Shown piece by piece: positions 8,268-16,883 of a stretch of 64,000 nt of DNA. The position numbers and the translations under genes are program-made. Position 1 is the stretch's first letter, and each line of letters starts with the position of its first letter. The notes under the pieces are model-generated. The model did no database searches. It had not been told where the DNA came from and saw only the letters and a list, made by a program, of their open reading frames with translations. The stretch comes from Xanthobacteraceae bacterium (GTDB lineage: Bacteria > Pseudomonadota > Alphaproteobacteria > Rhizobiales > Xanthobacteraceae). Where the stretch lies: positions 62,001 through 126,000 of the forward strand of contig JALHRD010000004.1 of the NCBI GenBank assembly GCA_022841625.1. Reading direction: 5' to 3'.

Positions 8268-9395
8268 ATGTTGCTTCGGTCGGCCTTGTCCGGTGTTGCG
8301 GTCGTTGTGGCTTGTCTGGTCGCTATGCAGCCGTCGCAAGCGCAGCGCGTCGCGGTTGGGACGGCGTCAAGTTACGAAGCCAAGCTCGCGGCCTATAGCA
8401 AGGCGCGTGCCGCCTATGAGGCCGAGGCCAGCAGCTATTGGACCGCGATCGCTGACAAGCGGCGCATCCGCTTTGCCAAGCGTCGCAACAATGAGCTGGT
8501 TGGGCTCAACGACTACGTTCTCACCCAACCGCCGGTCTATGCCGGTCCGCCGCGCCCGATCGATCCAAGCGCGCCGGACCACGATCCGACCAAGCCGCCG
8601 CGCGCGCCGATCCCGGTGGTTGCCGATTTTCTGCAAGCTGCCGCCGAACACTATCGCTTTGTGCCGCAGCGGCCTGAAAGCGAACTCGCGTTCAAGCGCG
8701 CCTATGCCGCCACCGCCAAGGCGGCCGGCCTGACCCGCGATCAAGTCGTGCGCATCTATGCGTTCGAGACCGGCGGCAATGGCACCTATGACGTGCAGTC
8801 GGGCCTGACCCATCCGCGGCCCAACGCCCGCGCGATCTCGACCGCCATTGGCTATAATCAGTTGCTCACCACCAACAGCGTGAGCCTGCTGGCCGGCCAC
8901 GGCGACCAGTTCGTTCAGGCGTTGCGGCACCGGAATATTGCCGACGGTAGGATTGATCATCTGCGGCGCATGATCGCGTTCAGCCGCACGGTGCCGAACC
9001 AGTGGAGCGAGCAGGACAAGCTGGCGAAGACCCGCGGCGGTATGGGCATCCATGCGGCGGCGCTCGACCGCGATTTCGGGCCGTTGCTGCAAGTCCAGAA
9101 ACTTTTGACCTCGATCAAGTTTGCGCAGACCAAGGGTCACACGGCGCCGTTGACGGCCGCCGAGCTCGAAATGATGAACCTGACCGGCGACGGCAATGGC
9201 ATCGATCTCGTCACCATGCCGCAAACGTTGCGCGAGCGGGTGCCGACCGCGAATTTCTTCCAGCGCGGCGGCTATGAGCGTAACGGCATCGCGCGCCGCA
9301 CCGGCACGGTGGCGGCGCTCTATACCGAAATGAACGGCATCATGGATCGGATGTCGCAACAGCCCGGCGCCAAGGAACTGGCGTCGGTGTTCTAA
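8268..9395 (+). CDS. Uncharacterised secreted protein, possible lysozyme-like fold
   Basis: I chose ATG 8268, which follows GAGGGACGG, rather than an ATG-less extension from 8220. It gives a clear signal peptide (MLLRSALSGVAVVVACLVAM, cleavage near SQAQR) and 375 residues. A helical, Ala/Tyr-rich stretch follows (about 30-70), then a proline-rich stretch (about 90-115). The middle part has AFETGGNGTYD and ISTAIGYNQLL, which recall the catalytic Glu and the GYxQL pattern of soluble lytic transglycosylases. That likeness is an inference from motif shape only. If real, it would act on peptidoglycan in the periplasm. No operon partner; it stands between the aldehyde dehydrogenase and DUF4291 genes. 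Confidence 0.75.
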   Translation: MLLRSALSGVAVVVACLVAMQPSQAQRVAVGTASSYEAKLAAYSKARAAYEAEASSYWTAIADKRRIRFAKRRNNELVGLNDYVLTQPPVYAGPPRPIDPSAPDHDPTKPPRAPIPVVADFLQAAAEHYRFVPQRPESELAFKRAYAATAKAAGLTRDQVVRIYAFETGGNGTYDVQSGLTHPRPNARAISTAIGYNQLLTTNSVSLLAGHGDQFVQALRHRNIADGRIDHLRRMIAFSRTVPNQWSEQDKLAKTRGGMGIHAAALDRDFGPLLQVQKLLTSIKFAQTKGHTAPLTAAELEMMNLTGDGNGIDLVTMPQTLRERVPTANFFQRGGYERNGIARRTGTVAALYTEMNGIMDRMSQQPGAKELASVF

Positions 9396-9445
9396 TCGCG
9401 CCGTCCCTTGGCCGCTCACATTGTCAGAGCCATTAGGAATGGCGC

Positions 9446-10018
9446 ATGATCCACGAACGGCAAATCAGAGCCTCGTACACGGATGCGGCGATCCGGGTTT
9501 ATCAGGCCTATTCCGACGCCATCGCCGACGCGGCCATCAAGCACGGCACGTTCGTCTCGCCGCCCTTCAGCATGAACCGGATGACATGGATCAAGCCCTC
9601 CTTCCTGTGGATGATGTATCGTTGCAGTTGGGGCTATAAGGACGATGGTCAGCGGCGCATCCTGGCGATCGACATCACCCACGAAGGGTTCAGATGGGCG
9701 CTAGCGCATTCGTGCCCGAGCGAGCGGCCCGCAGGGCTCGGCGACGAAGGCTGGCGGCGGCTCAAGGATCAATCTCCCGTACGCGTTCAATGGGATCCTG
9801 AGCGCGACCTCCATTTCACGCCGCTGCCGCATCGCGCTATTCAGATTGGGCTGAGCGGCGAGGCCGTGCGCCGCTATGTGCGCGAGTGGATCGTGAAAAT
9901 GACGGACGTGACCGCGCTCGCACACGACATCTGCGCCGATGTGAAGGCGGGCGTTTTGGATCGCGCCCGCTCGAAGCTGCCCGTCGAACGGGCTTATGAG
10001 GCGGATCTGCCGGCTTAA
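9446..10018 (+). CDS. DUF4291 family protein
   Basis: The 190-residue protein opens IRASYTDAAIRVYQAYSD and contains MNRMTWIKPSFLWMMYR, both hallmarks of the widespread DUF4291 family, followed by the ILAIDITHEGFRWAL segment. The length matches the family's usual 180-200 residues. No biochemical role is established. It has no signal peptide and no close operon partner. A hairpin follows four bases after its stop. Confidence 0.88.
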   Translation: MIHERQIRASYTDAAIRVYQAYSDAIADAAIKHGTFVSPPFSMNRMTWIKPSFLWMMYRCSWGYKDDGQRRILAIDITHEGFRWALAHSCPSERPAGLGDEGWRRLKDQSPVRVQWDPERDLHFTPLPHRAIQIGLSGEAVRRYVREWIVKMTDVTALAHDICADVKAGVLDRARSKLPVERAYEADLPA

Positions 10019-10021
10019 GCA

Positions 10022-10050
10022 AGGGCGGATTATGCTTCGCTATCCGCCCT
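10022..10050. terminator. Hairpin after the DUF4291 gene
   Basis: Arms agggcggat (10022-10030) and atccgccct (10042-10050) form a perfect 9-bp stem with an 11-base loop, just after the stop at 10018. There is no run of T, so it may be a REP-like repeat that also limits readthrough toward the opposing gene ending at 10075. Confidence 0.5.
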
Positions 10051-10074
10051 ACGCGGCGACATCGGGGCACACAC

Positions 10075-11046
10075 CTACATCGTGAGAACGATTTTTCCGA
10101 AGTGCTGATTGGCGCGCATCATCGCCAGCGCATCGGCGACCTTGTCGAGCGGAAAGGTCTTGTCGATTGGAAGGGTCAATTTTCCGGCTTCGACTGCCGG
10201 CCAGAGGTCGGCCCGCATCAGCCGTGTAACCTCGTTCAACTCGTCCTGGGTGCGGGTGCGGTTGGTGACGCCGATATAGTCGAGCCGCTTGAGTGCGTGC
10301 AGGTCGAAATTGATTTCGCCCTTGGTGCCGCCGAGCCGGCCGACATTGACGATGCGCCCGAGCAGGGCGGCGGCTTCGAAGCTCTGGTTGACGGTCGTTC
10401 CGGACACCATGTCGACCACCAGATTGACGCCCTTGTCGCCAGTTGCCTTCTTGACCTGCTCCGGCCAGCTCGGATCGGTGGTGTCGAGCGCGAGATCGCA
10501 GCCATACTCTTTCAATCTGGCGCGGCGGCCGGCATGGGTCGAGGTGCCCATCACCAGCGCCGCGCCCTTGAGCTTGCCGATTTGCATCCCCATCAGACCG
10601 ACGCCGGAACTCGCGCCTTGGATCAAGAGCGTCTCGCCGGCCTTGAAACGTCCGGCGGTGACGATGGCGTTGTGCATGGTCTGCAGCGCCACCGGGAAAC
10701 ACGCGGCCTGCTCATAGGTCATGTTGTTGGCGGGAATGCGACTCGCGCGCTGTTCGTCGGTGGTGACGTATTCGGCATAGCCGCCCGGCGCTGCCGCCAT
10801 CACCCGGTCGCCGGCCTTGAAGCCCTTGACCGCGCCGCCCACCGCCTCGATCTCGCCAGCGCATTCAAGCCCGATCCGCGCGCCGACGCCGCCGACCCGG
10901 CCGTGCTGCTGGCCGGACGCGACATGCAGGTCGGCGCGGTTAAGGCTGGTCGCCCGCACCCGGATTAGAATTTCGTTCGGCTTTGGCGCGGGCTTCGGCA
11001 GTTCGCGGACTTCGACGCCGTTCTCACCCAGGACTGCGGCTTTCAT
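10075..11046 (-). CDS. Quinone oxidoreductase-like NADPH dehydrogenase (MDR family)
   Basis: The 323-residue protein is a zinc-free medium-chain dehydrogenase of the zeta-crystallin/quinone oxidoreductase type: MKAAVLGENGVEVRELPKPA start, LNRADLHVASGQ, and the nucleotide-binding LLIQGASSGVGLMGMQIGK (G-x-SSGVG). None of the structural zinc cysteines is present. It probably uses NADPH to reduce an enone or quinone. TAGGAGG precedes the ATG. Its first 23 bp overlap the end of the molybdopterin-subunit gene upstream (11024-13402), so it is the third gene of a Bug receptor - Mo subunit - reductase operon and probably acts on the same substrate or pathway. Confidence 0.88.
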   Translation of the reverse strand: MKAAVLGENGVEVRELPKPAPKPNEILIRVRATSLNRADLHVASGQQHGRVGGVGARIGLECAGEIEAVGGAVKGFKAGDRVMAAAPGGYAEYVTTDEQRASRIPANNMTYEQAACFPVALQTMHNAIVTAGRFKAGETLLIQGASSGVGLMGMQIGKLKGAALVMGTSTHAGRRARLKEYGCDLALDTTDPSWPEQVKKATGDKGVNLVVDMVSGTTVNQSFEAAALLGRIVNVGRLGGTKGEINFDLHALKRLDYIGVTNRTRTQDELNEVTRLMRADLWPAVEAGKLTLPIDKTFPLDKVADALAMMRANQHFGKIVLTM

Positions 11047-13402
11047 TGGAGCCTCCTAATTGTCGTTGTCTGGATTGTATCAGCCCCAGCAGCCGCGCGG
11101 GCGTCACCGGCAGGTCGGTGATGCGGACGCCGAGCGGCCTCAGTGCGTCTTCGATGGCGGAGACGATCGCGGCCGGCGCGCCGATGGTCCCGCTCTCGGC
11201 CGCGCCTTTGACGCCGAGCGGATTAAGCGGCGTCGGCGATTCCATGTGATGAATTTCGATCGGCGGCACGGTATCGGAGGTCGGCAGCATGTAGTCGGCG
11301 AAGGTCACGGTCTGCGGCTGGCCCGCCGTGTCGTAGCGCATCCATTCGTAAAGCGTCGCACCGATGCCATGGGCCACCGCGCCGTGAACTTGGCCTTCCA
11401 CCATCATCGGACTGATCATGCGTCCGCAGTCATGGACGACCACATAGCGTAGCAGGCGAACGTGCCCGGTCTCGGGGTCGACCTCGACCTCGCAAACATG
11501 CGTGCCATTGGTATAGGTGATCGCCGGCGGCACGAAATCGCTGGACGCGGCAAGCCCGGGCGTCACGCCGGCGGGCAACGCAAAGCCGGCGACGCCACTC
11601 ACGGCATGGGCGATTTCGCCGAGGCTTTTCGTCAGGCCGGGCACGCCGCGCACGCGCACCTCGCCGTCGACCAGTTCGAGATCGTCGGTTGCAACTTCGA
11701 GCATGGCGGATGCGACTTTCTTGGCCTTGTCGGCGACCAAGGTCGCGGCGAGATGCAGCGCGCTGCCGGCGGTGACCGCCTGGCGGCTGGCATAAGAGCC
11801 ATGGCCGAGCGGCGAAGCGGCGGTATCGCCGGCAATCACCTGCACGCGATCGGCACGCACGCCGAAAGTTTCGGCGGCAAGCTGCGCCAGCATGGTGTGG
11901 GTGCCCTGGCCTTGGTCGGTCGCGCCGGTCGTGACAACAATCGCTCCGGAGGATCCGATGCGGACGCTGACGCTTTCGAACGGGCCGCGACCGGTGCCTT
12001 CCACATAATTCGACAGCCCAAGCCCGATGAAGCGGCCTTGCCGGCGGGCGGCTTCCTGCCGTGCCGGGAAGTCGCGCCAGCCCGCCGCCGCGAGCGCGCG
12101 GCGCTGCGATTCCGGATAGTCGCCGCTGTCGTAGGTCATCGCCAGGCCGTCGCGCGTCACCACCTCGGTCACGTAGGGCATCTGGTGGGCGCCGATCAGG
12201 TTGCGGCGGCGGATTTCGTCGCGTGGAAGCGATAGATGCTCCGCAATGCGATCGAGCAGACGCTCCATCACATAAGTTCCCTGCGGGCGGCCGGCGCCAC
12301 GCGACGAGGTCGCCGGCACATAATTGGTCAGGCACACCGCAAATTTGATATCGACCGCCGGCAGCACATAGGGGCCGATGAAATTGGTGGCGGAATTCTG
12401 CGCTGTCGACAGGCCGGAGGGAGTTGCCGCACCGTGGTCGTGATGGACTTTGCCGCGCACCGCCAACAGCTTTCCATCGGCGTCGACGGCGGCTTCGAGA
12501 TCCCAGTCCTGCTCGCGCTCATGATTGGTGGCAGTGAAGCTTTCGCGGCGGTCTTCGATCCATTTCACCGGCGCACCCAGCAGGCGGGCGACCGCCGGCA
12601 CCACCAATTCCTCCGGATAGAACGGGTTCTTTGGTCCAAAGCCACCGCCGACATGGGGCGCGATCACGCGCACTTGGTTCTCGGTCAATCCAAGCGTTTC
12701 GACAATGACGCGTTTGGCCTTATGCGGCATCTGGGTTCCGTCCCAGACTGTCAGTAAATCCTCGGCGACGTCGTGGCGCGCCAGCACCGCGCGGGTTTCG
12801 ATCGCGTGTCCGCCGCCCTTATGGATGCGGAAGCGTTGCGCGATGCAATGCGCCGTACCGGCGAAAGCGCGCTCGGCATCGCCGTATTTCAAGGCCCATT
12901 GCGCTAGCAGATTGTCGGCGCAGTCGAGCCGCGCCTTGGGCGCGCCGGGACTGAGCGCGGCCACCGGGTCGGTGACCGCCGGCAATTCTTCAAGATCGAG
13001 CACCACCAGATTGGCGGCATCCTCGGCGCAGGCGCGGCTTTCCGCCACCGCCACTGCCACGGGCTCGCCGGCATAGCAGAGTTCTCGGTCCGCGAGCCAC
13101 GACGGATCGACATGGTGTCGAATGGCGGCGACCGGCAAGGCGAGCGGAATGCGGTCGTGGCCGACAATCGGTCGCAGATCCCGATAGGTCAGGACGGTCC
13201 GCACGCCGGGCAGCGCCTTTGCGGCGCGCGCGTCGACGCCTTTGAGGCGCGCATGCGCCACCGGACTGCGCACAAAGGCGGCATGCAAGAGGTCGGGCAG
13301 GACAATGTCATCGACAAAACGTCCGCGCCCGCGCAACAGCGCGGCGTCTTCGACGCGCAGCGTGGGGCGGGTGAGTGGCGTGTACGTGGGATCGGTGGCC
13401 AT
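11024..13402 (-). CDS. Molybdopterin-binding subunit, xanthine/CO dehydrogenase family
   Basis: Full-length at 792 residues. It starts with the small a/b hammerhead domain (LRGRGRFVDDIVLPDLLHAAFVRSPVAHARL) and continues through the Mo-binding domains: ITPHVGGGFG-like APHVGGGFGPKNPFYPE, TSSRGAGRPQGTYVMER, TDQGQGTHTMLAQ, and near the end GVKGAAESGTIGAPAA, whose Glu sits where the catalytic base of the family lies. The AYRCSFR loop of true CO dehydrogenase is absent, so a hydroxylase or aldehyde oxidase role is more likely. No FeS or FAD subunit gene lies beside it. It follows a Bug receptor gene by 22 bp and overlaps the next gene by 23 bp. Confidence 0.9.
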   Translation of the reverse strand: MATDPTYTPLTRPTLRVEDAALLRGRGRFVDDIVLPDLLHAAFVRSPVAHARLKGVDARAAKALPGVRTVLTYRDLRPIVGHDRIPLALPVAAIRHHVDPSWLADRELCYAGEPVAVAVAESRACAEDAANLVVLDLEELPAVTDPVAALSPGAPKARLDCADNLLAQWALKYGDAERAFAGTAHCIAQRFRIHKGGGHAIETRAVLARHDVAEDLLTVWDGTQMPHKAKRVIVETLGLTENQVRVIAPHVGGGFGPKNPFYPEELVVPAVARLLGAPVKWIEDRRESFTATNHEREQDWDLEAAVDADGKLLAVRGKVHHDHGAATPSGLSTAQNSATNFIGPYVLPAVDIKFAVCLTNYVPATSSRGAGRPQGTYVMERLLDRIAEHLSLPRDEIRRRNLIGAHQMPYVTEVVTRDGLAMTYDSGDYPESQRRALAAAGWRDFPARQEAARRQGRFIGLGLSNYVEGTGRGPFESVSVRIGSSGAIVVTTGATDQGQGTHTMLAQLAAETFGVRADRVQVIAGDTAASPLGHGSYASRQAVTAGSALHLAATLVADKAKKVASAMLEVATDDLELVDGEVRVRGVPGLTKSLGEIAHAVSGVAGFALPAGVTPGLAASSDFVPPAITYTNGTHVCEVEVDPETGHVRLLRYVVVHDCGRMISPMMVEGQVHGAVAHGIGATLYEWMRYDTAGQPQTVTFADYMLPTSDTVPPIEIHHMESPTPLNPLGVKGAAESGTIGAPAAIVSAIEDALRPLGVRITDLPVTPARLLGLIQSRQRQLGGSNESRSPG

Positions 13403-13424
13403 CAGATTGCTATCGGATTGATGG

Positions 13425-14399
13425 TCACGGCCCCTGGACCTTCTGCACTACGGGACTCCACTTGGCGAATTCCTCGCGCAGATAGCGGTCGCCGCGCTCG
13501 GGGCCGTAGCCGATCAGCGGCTCGAAGCCGGAAACGACGAGCTTGCTCTGAAATTCCTTGTCCGCCCATTCCTTTTGGGTGACAGCGTCGATCTGCTGAC
13601 GGATTGGCATGGGCGTTTGGATTGGCGTGAAGATGCCGAAGAATATCTGCGATACGAAATCCTTCAGCCCGCCTTCGTGCGAAGTCGGGATGTCGGGCGC
13701 CACGTCAAGCCGCGCCGGCGCGTTGACCGAAAGCAGGCGCAGCTTGCCGTTGCGATGCAGCGCCACCACCGCCGACGTGATGTTCGGGAAGATCACCTGG
13801 ATCTGCCCGCCCAACAGATCGTTCATCGCTGGCCCGACACCGCGATAGGGCACATGCAGCATGTCGAGACCGCCGGCCTGCTGCTTGAACAGTTCCGGCG
13901 TGATGTGGGTGATGGCGCCGACGCCGCCGGAACCGTAGCTGAGCTTGCCGGGATTGGCTTTCAGATAGGCAATCAGCTCCTGCACCGACTTCACCGGCAG
14001 GGACGGATGAACCGCAATCGAGGTCGAGGTGGTGGCGACAATCGAAATCGCCGCGATCTCCTTCAGCGCATCATAGGCCTTGTTGTTGGAGCCCTCGCGC
14101 AGAACCAGCGTGCTGGTGCTGCCGACCAGCAGGGTATGGCCGTCGGCCGGCTGTTGCGCCACGTAATTCAGCGCAATTGACGAGCCGCCGCCGGCGCGGT
14201 TTTCGACCACGACGGTGCCAAGCGCGCTCCGCGCCCGTTCGGCCCAGATACGGCCGATGACATCGTGCACGCCGCCCGCCGAGGTCGGCACAATCAGGTG
14301 AATTTGTTTGTTTGGGAACGCTCCCTGCGCCAGCGCCGCGCCTGGCGTCGCGGCGGCCGCAAGGGCTCCGGTCAGCAATGCGCGCCGCCCTATCGTCAT
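13425..14399 (-). CDS. Bug/TctC-type periplasmic solute-binding protein
   Basis: The 324-residue protein is a classical TctC-like receptor: signal peptide with MTIGRRALLTG followed by an Ala-rich core to ALAQ, then FPNKQIHLIVPTSAGGVHDVIGR, VVVENRAGGGSSIALNYVAQ, and HVPYRGVGPAMNDLLGGQIQ. The paired Arg suggests, but does not prove, Tat export. AAGGTGG precedes the ATG. It heads an operon with a molybdopterin oxidoreductase subunit and a quinone-oxidoreductase-like enzyme, so its ligand is probably their substrate or a related carboxylate. It is divergent from the fumarylacetoacetase gene, with a 64-bp shared upstream region. Confidence 0.9.
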   Translation of the reverse strand: MTIGRRALLTGALAAAATPGAALAQGAFPNKQIHLIVPTSAGGVHDVIGRIWAERARSALGTVVVENRAGGGSSIALNYVAQQPADGHTLLVGSTSTLVLREGSNNKAYDALKEIAAISIVATTSTSIAVHPSLPVKSVQELIAYLKANPGKLSYGSGGVGAITHITPELFKQQAGGLDMLHVPYRGVGPAMNDLLGGQIQVIFPNITSAVVALHRNGKLRLLSVNAPARLDVAPDIPTSHEGGLKDFVSQIFFGIFTPIQTPMPIRQQIDAVTQKEWADKEFQSKLVVSGFEPLIGYGPERGDRYLREEFAKWSPVVQKVQGP

Positions 14400-14463
14400 G
14401 TTCCACCTTTGCTCTTATCCGTTGGATACTGTAGCAGCTTTGTGCCGTGTTCTAGAGGACCTG

Positions 14464-15765
14464 ATGATCGACGCAACCCATGACGCCCGCCGGCGCAGCT
14501 TTATCGAGAGCGCCAACGGCCATCCGGATTTTCCGATCCAGAACCTGCCGTTCGGAATTTATAGCAAGCGCGGCGAGCGGCCGCGCGGCGGTATCGCGAT
14601 TGGGGATGAGATCTTCGACCTCAAGATCGCAAGCGAGGCGGGGCTGCTTTCGGGCGAGGCCAAACGCGCGGCGGAGGCAGCCTCCGGTCCTCGGCTCAAC
14701 GGCTTGTTTGCGCTTGGCGCCGGCCCACGCGCGGCCTTGCGGGCGCGGCTTGCGGACCTGCTCGATGCCGCTGGCGCCGAGCGGCGGCAGGTGGAAGCGA
14801 TGCGGCCGCTGCTTCTGAGCCGGGCCACCGACTGTGAACTGCATCTACCGGCGCGGATCGGCAATTTCACCGATTTCTATGCCGGCATCCATCACGCCAC
14901 CAATTCCGGGCGCTTGCTGCGGCCCGACAATCCCTTGCTGCCGAACTACAAGCACATCCCGGTCGCCTATCACGGCCGCGCATCGTCAATCCGGGTGTCG
15001 GGCACGGAGGTTCATCGGCCCAATGGCCAGCGCAAACCGCAGGCGGCAACCGAGCCCGATTTCGGCCCCTGCCGCTATCTCGATTACGAATTGGAGATGG
15101 GCGTCTGGATTGGCCCCGGCAATGCGCTCGGCGCGCCGATCCCGGTTGGCGCGGCGCGCGATCACATTGCCGGCTTTAGCCTGCTCAACGATTGGTCGGC
15201 ACGCGATATCCAGGCCTGGGAATATCAGCCGCTCGGGCCGTTTCTCGCCAAGAACTTTGCCACCACGGTATCGCCCTGGGTGGTGACGCCCGAGGCGTTG
15301 GCGCCGTTCCGCGTCGCGCAGCCGCCGCGGCCGGAGGGTGATCCGCGCCCGCTCGATTATCTGATGGATGCCGCCGACCAGTTGACCGGTGCGTTCGATA
15401 TCGCGTTGGAAGCTTCGATCGTCACCGCGGCGATGCGCGCGAGCGGCGCGGCGCCGCATCGTCTGGCCGCCAGCAATGCGCGTCACCTTTATTGGACCGT
15501 GGCGCAGATGATCGCGCACCACACCTGCGGCGGCTGCAATCTCGAAACTGGCGACCTGATTGGCACCGGCACGATCTCGGCGCCGGATGGCGTCGGCAGC
15601 ATGCTGGAATTGACTCGCGGCGGCCGCGAGCCGGCGACGCTGCCGTCGGGCGAAACCCGGCGTTTTCTCGACGACGGCGACGAGGTGATCTTCCGCGCTT
15701 ATGCGAAGCGCGACGGTTTCGCGCAGATCGGCTTTGGCGCGTGCCGGGGCAGGGTGGTCGGTTAA
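14464..15765 (+). CDS. fahA: Fumarylacetoacetase
   Basis: The 433-residue enzyme hydrolyses fumarylacetoacetate to fumarate and acetoacetate, the last step of homogentisate (Tyr/Phe) breakdown. The FAH pattern is complete: FTDFYAGIHHATNSGRLLRP with the metal-binding Asp and catalytic His, PVAYHGRASSIRVSG, LDYELEMGVWIG with two metal-binding Glu, and LNDWSARDIQAWEYQPLGPF with the third acidic ligand and the substrate loop. ATG 14464 with AGAGGA upstream fits the family length; an upstream in-frame extension from 14308 runs into the divergent gene and is not used. No homogentisate dioxygenase or maleylacetoacetate isomerase lies beside it. It converges with the ABC substrate-binding gene 46 bp downstream. 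Confidence 0.93.
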   Translation: MIDATHDARRRSFIESANGHPDFPIQNLPFGIYSKRGERPRGGIAIGDEIFDLKIASEAGLLSGEAKRAAEAASGPRLNGLFALGAGPRAALRARLADLLDAAGAERRQVEAMRPLLLSRATDCELHLPARIGNFTDFYAGIHHATNSGRLLRPDNPLLPNYKHIPVAYHGRASSIRVSGTEVHRPNGQRKPQAATEPDFGPCRYLDYELEMGVWIGPGNALGAPIPVGAARDHIAGFSLLNDWSARDIQAWEYQPLGPFLAKNFATTVSPWVVTPEALAPFRVAQPPRPEGDPRPLDYLMDAADQLTGAFDIALEASIVTAAMRASGAAPHRLAASNARHLYWTVAQMIAHHTCGGCNLETGDLIGTGTISAPDGVGSMLELTRGGREPATLPSGETRRFLDDGDEVIFRAYAKRDGFAQIGFGACRGRVVG

Positions 15766-15810
15766 GCTCCGCGCTTGAACGGCGTTTACACAGCGCGCGC
15801 GAACGGTGCG

Positions 15811-16830
15811 CTATCGCACGAACTGATCCGTGAACAGATCGTGGTAGCTCTTGAGCTTCTCGTCCGGCTTCAGCAGGCCGGCCTCGATATTGAAGCGTTC
15901 GGCATTCTCAAAGCCAGCCGCCGAAAGCATCAAGTTGCGGGGGGTGATCTTGCGAGTGTCGTCAAAGGCCAGCGCGAATTGCTTGTCGCCGATCTGCGCA
16001 AAGCGTTTCTTGAGCACGGCCTGCGCTTCGTCCGGCCGATCGAACATAAAGGCCACAGCGTCGCGGAACACGCGCCCGACCGCTTCGCACAGCGGCTTGC
16101 GCTTGATGCAGGTCTCCGGCTTGGTTGCGACCATGGTGTTGGCAAAGGGCCAGAGTTCCGGTGGGTCGCCGTCCGGGCCACTTGCAATCATCACGGCCGT
16201 GCCGTCGGCCAGCGGCCCCTGCACCCACGGCGGCGCCATGGTGAAGCCGTCGATCTGCTTGGTTTGAAACGCTGCCAGCATATTGGGCGGCTGCATCACC
16301 GCGACGCGAATTTCCTCCGGATCGAAGCCCGCGCGCGTGGCGATATAGCGCAGATAGGCATGGATCACCGAATTAACCGCATCGACCGCGATTGTGCGCC
16401 CGCGCAACGCTAGGGCGCGCTTCTCAAGCGGTGCCTTCGGGTCGAAGCCCACAGCAAGGTCTTTGCGCAGCACCAGCTGGACGCTCGGCCGGTTGACGGT
16501 CCCGACAATGCCCAACAGGCGTTGACCGCGCGCGGCGGCGCGTGTGACCGCGCTGCCCGACGACTGGGTGAAATCGGTGCTGCCCGCGATCACCGAATTC
16601 ATCGCCCCGATGCCGGAGATCTGCACGGTCTTCATCTTGACGCCGTGTTTCTCCCAGAGGTTCAGGTCGTCGGCGAGATAGCCAAGGCTGAACGCCAGGC
16701 CGACGACCGGCACCGCCATTACGGCTTCGTTCTGGGCTTGAGATTGGGCTTGAGCTTGGGCTTGGGCTGCAACCGGCATCGCACAAGCGGCGATTGCGGC
16801 AGCCGCAAGCCGCTGAGCTGCGGATTTCAC
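15811..16830 (-). CDS. ABC-transporter substrate-binding protein, NMT1/SsuA type
   Basis: The 339-residue secreted protein has a short signal peptide, an unusual run of Gln-Ala pairs (about residues 22-34), then a periplasmic domain with the LGYLADDLNLWEKHGVKMK and SGIGAMNSVIAGSTDF patterns of nitrate/sulfonate/taurine or thiamine-precursor receptors. It starts at GTG 16830 with AAGGGAG upstream. The ligand is not clear. No permease or ATPase lies beside it; the nearest are at 37008-38641. The gene is 53 bp downstream of a Bug receptor gene on the same strand, so the two receptors may be co-transcribed. Confidence 0.85.
   Translation of the reverse strand: MKSAAQRLAAAAIAACAMPVAAQAQAQAQSQAQNEAVMAVPVVGLAFSLGYLADDLNLWEKHGVKMKTVQISGIGAMNSVIAGSTDFTQSSGSAVTRAAARGQRLLGIVGTVNRPSVQLVLRKDLAVGFDPKAPLEKRALALRGRTIAVDAVNSVIHAYLRYIATRAGFDPEEIRVAVMQPPNMLAAFQTKQIDGFTMAPPWVQGPLADGTAVMIASGPDGDPPELWPFANTMVATKPETCIKRKPLCEAVGRVFRDAVAFMFDRPDEAQAVLKKRFAQIGDKQFALAFDDTRKITPRNLMLSAAGFENAERFNIEAGLLKPDEKLKSYHDLFTDQFVR
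16733..16770. repeat. Hexanucleotide repeat coding for Gln-Ala pairs
   Basis: On the coding (minus) strand the repeated unit is caa-gcc with minor changes (caa-gct, caa-tct, cag), giving about six Gln-Ala/Ser pairs immediately after the predicted signal peptide. The period is six bases and the frame is kept. Confidence 0.85.
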
Positions 16831-16883
16831 GATGCGTGCTCCCTTGCTGCCTTGTGGGGCGCGTCTTGCGGCGCCCTGCGCGG

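Noticed and set aside
11462-12757. Long plus-strand open frames over the molybdopterin subunit gene
   Set aside because: They mirror the codon pattern of the real gene and match no family.
14308-14463. N-terminal extension of fumarylacetoacetase
   Set aside because: It would run inside the divergent Bug gene and exceed the family length; ATG 14464 has a ribosome site.
15775-16413. A 212-codon plus-strand frame over the NMT1 receptor gene
   Set aside because: Shadow frame; no start signal and no recognisable domain.
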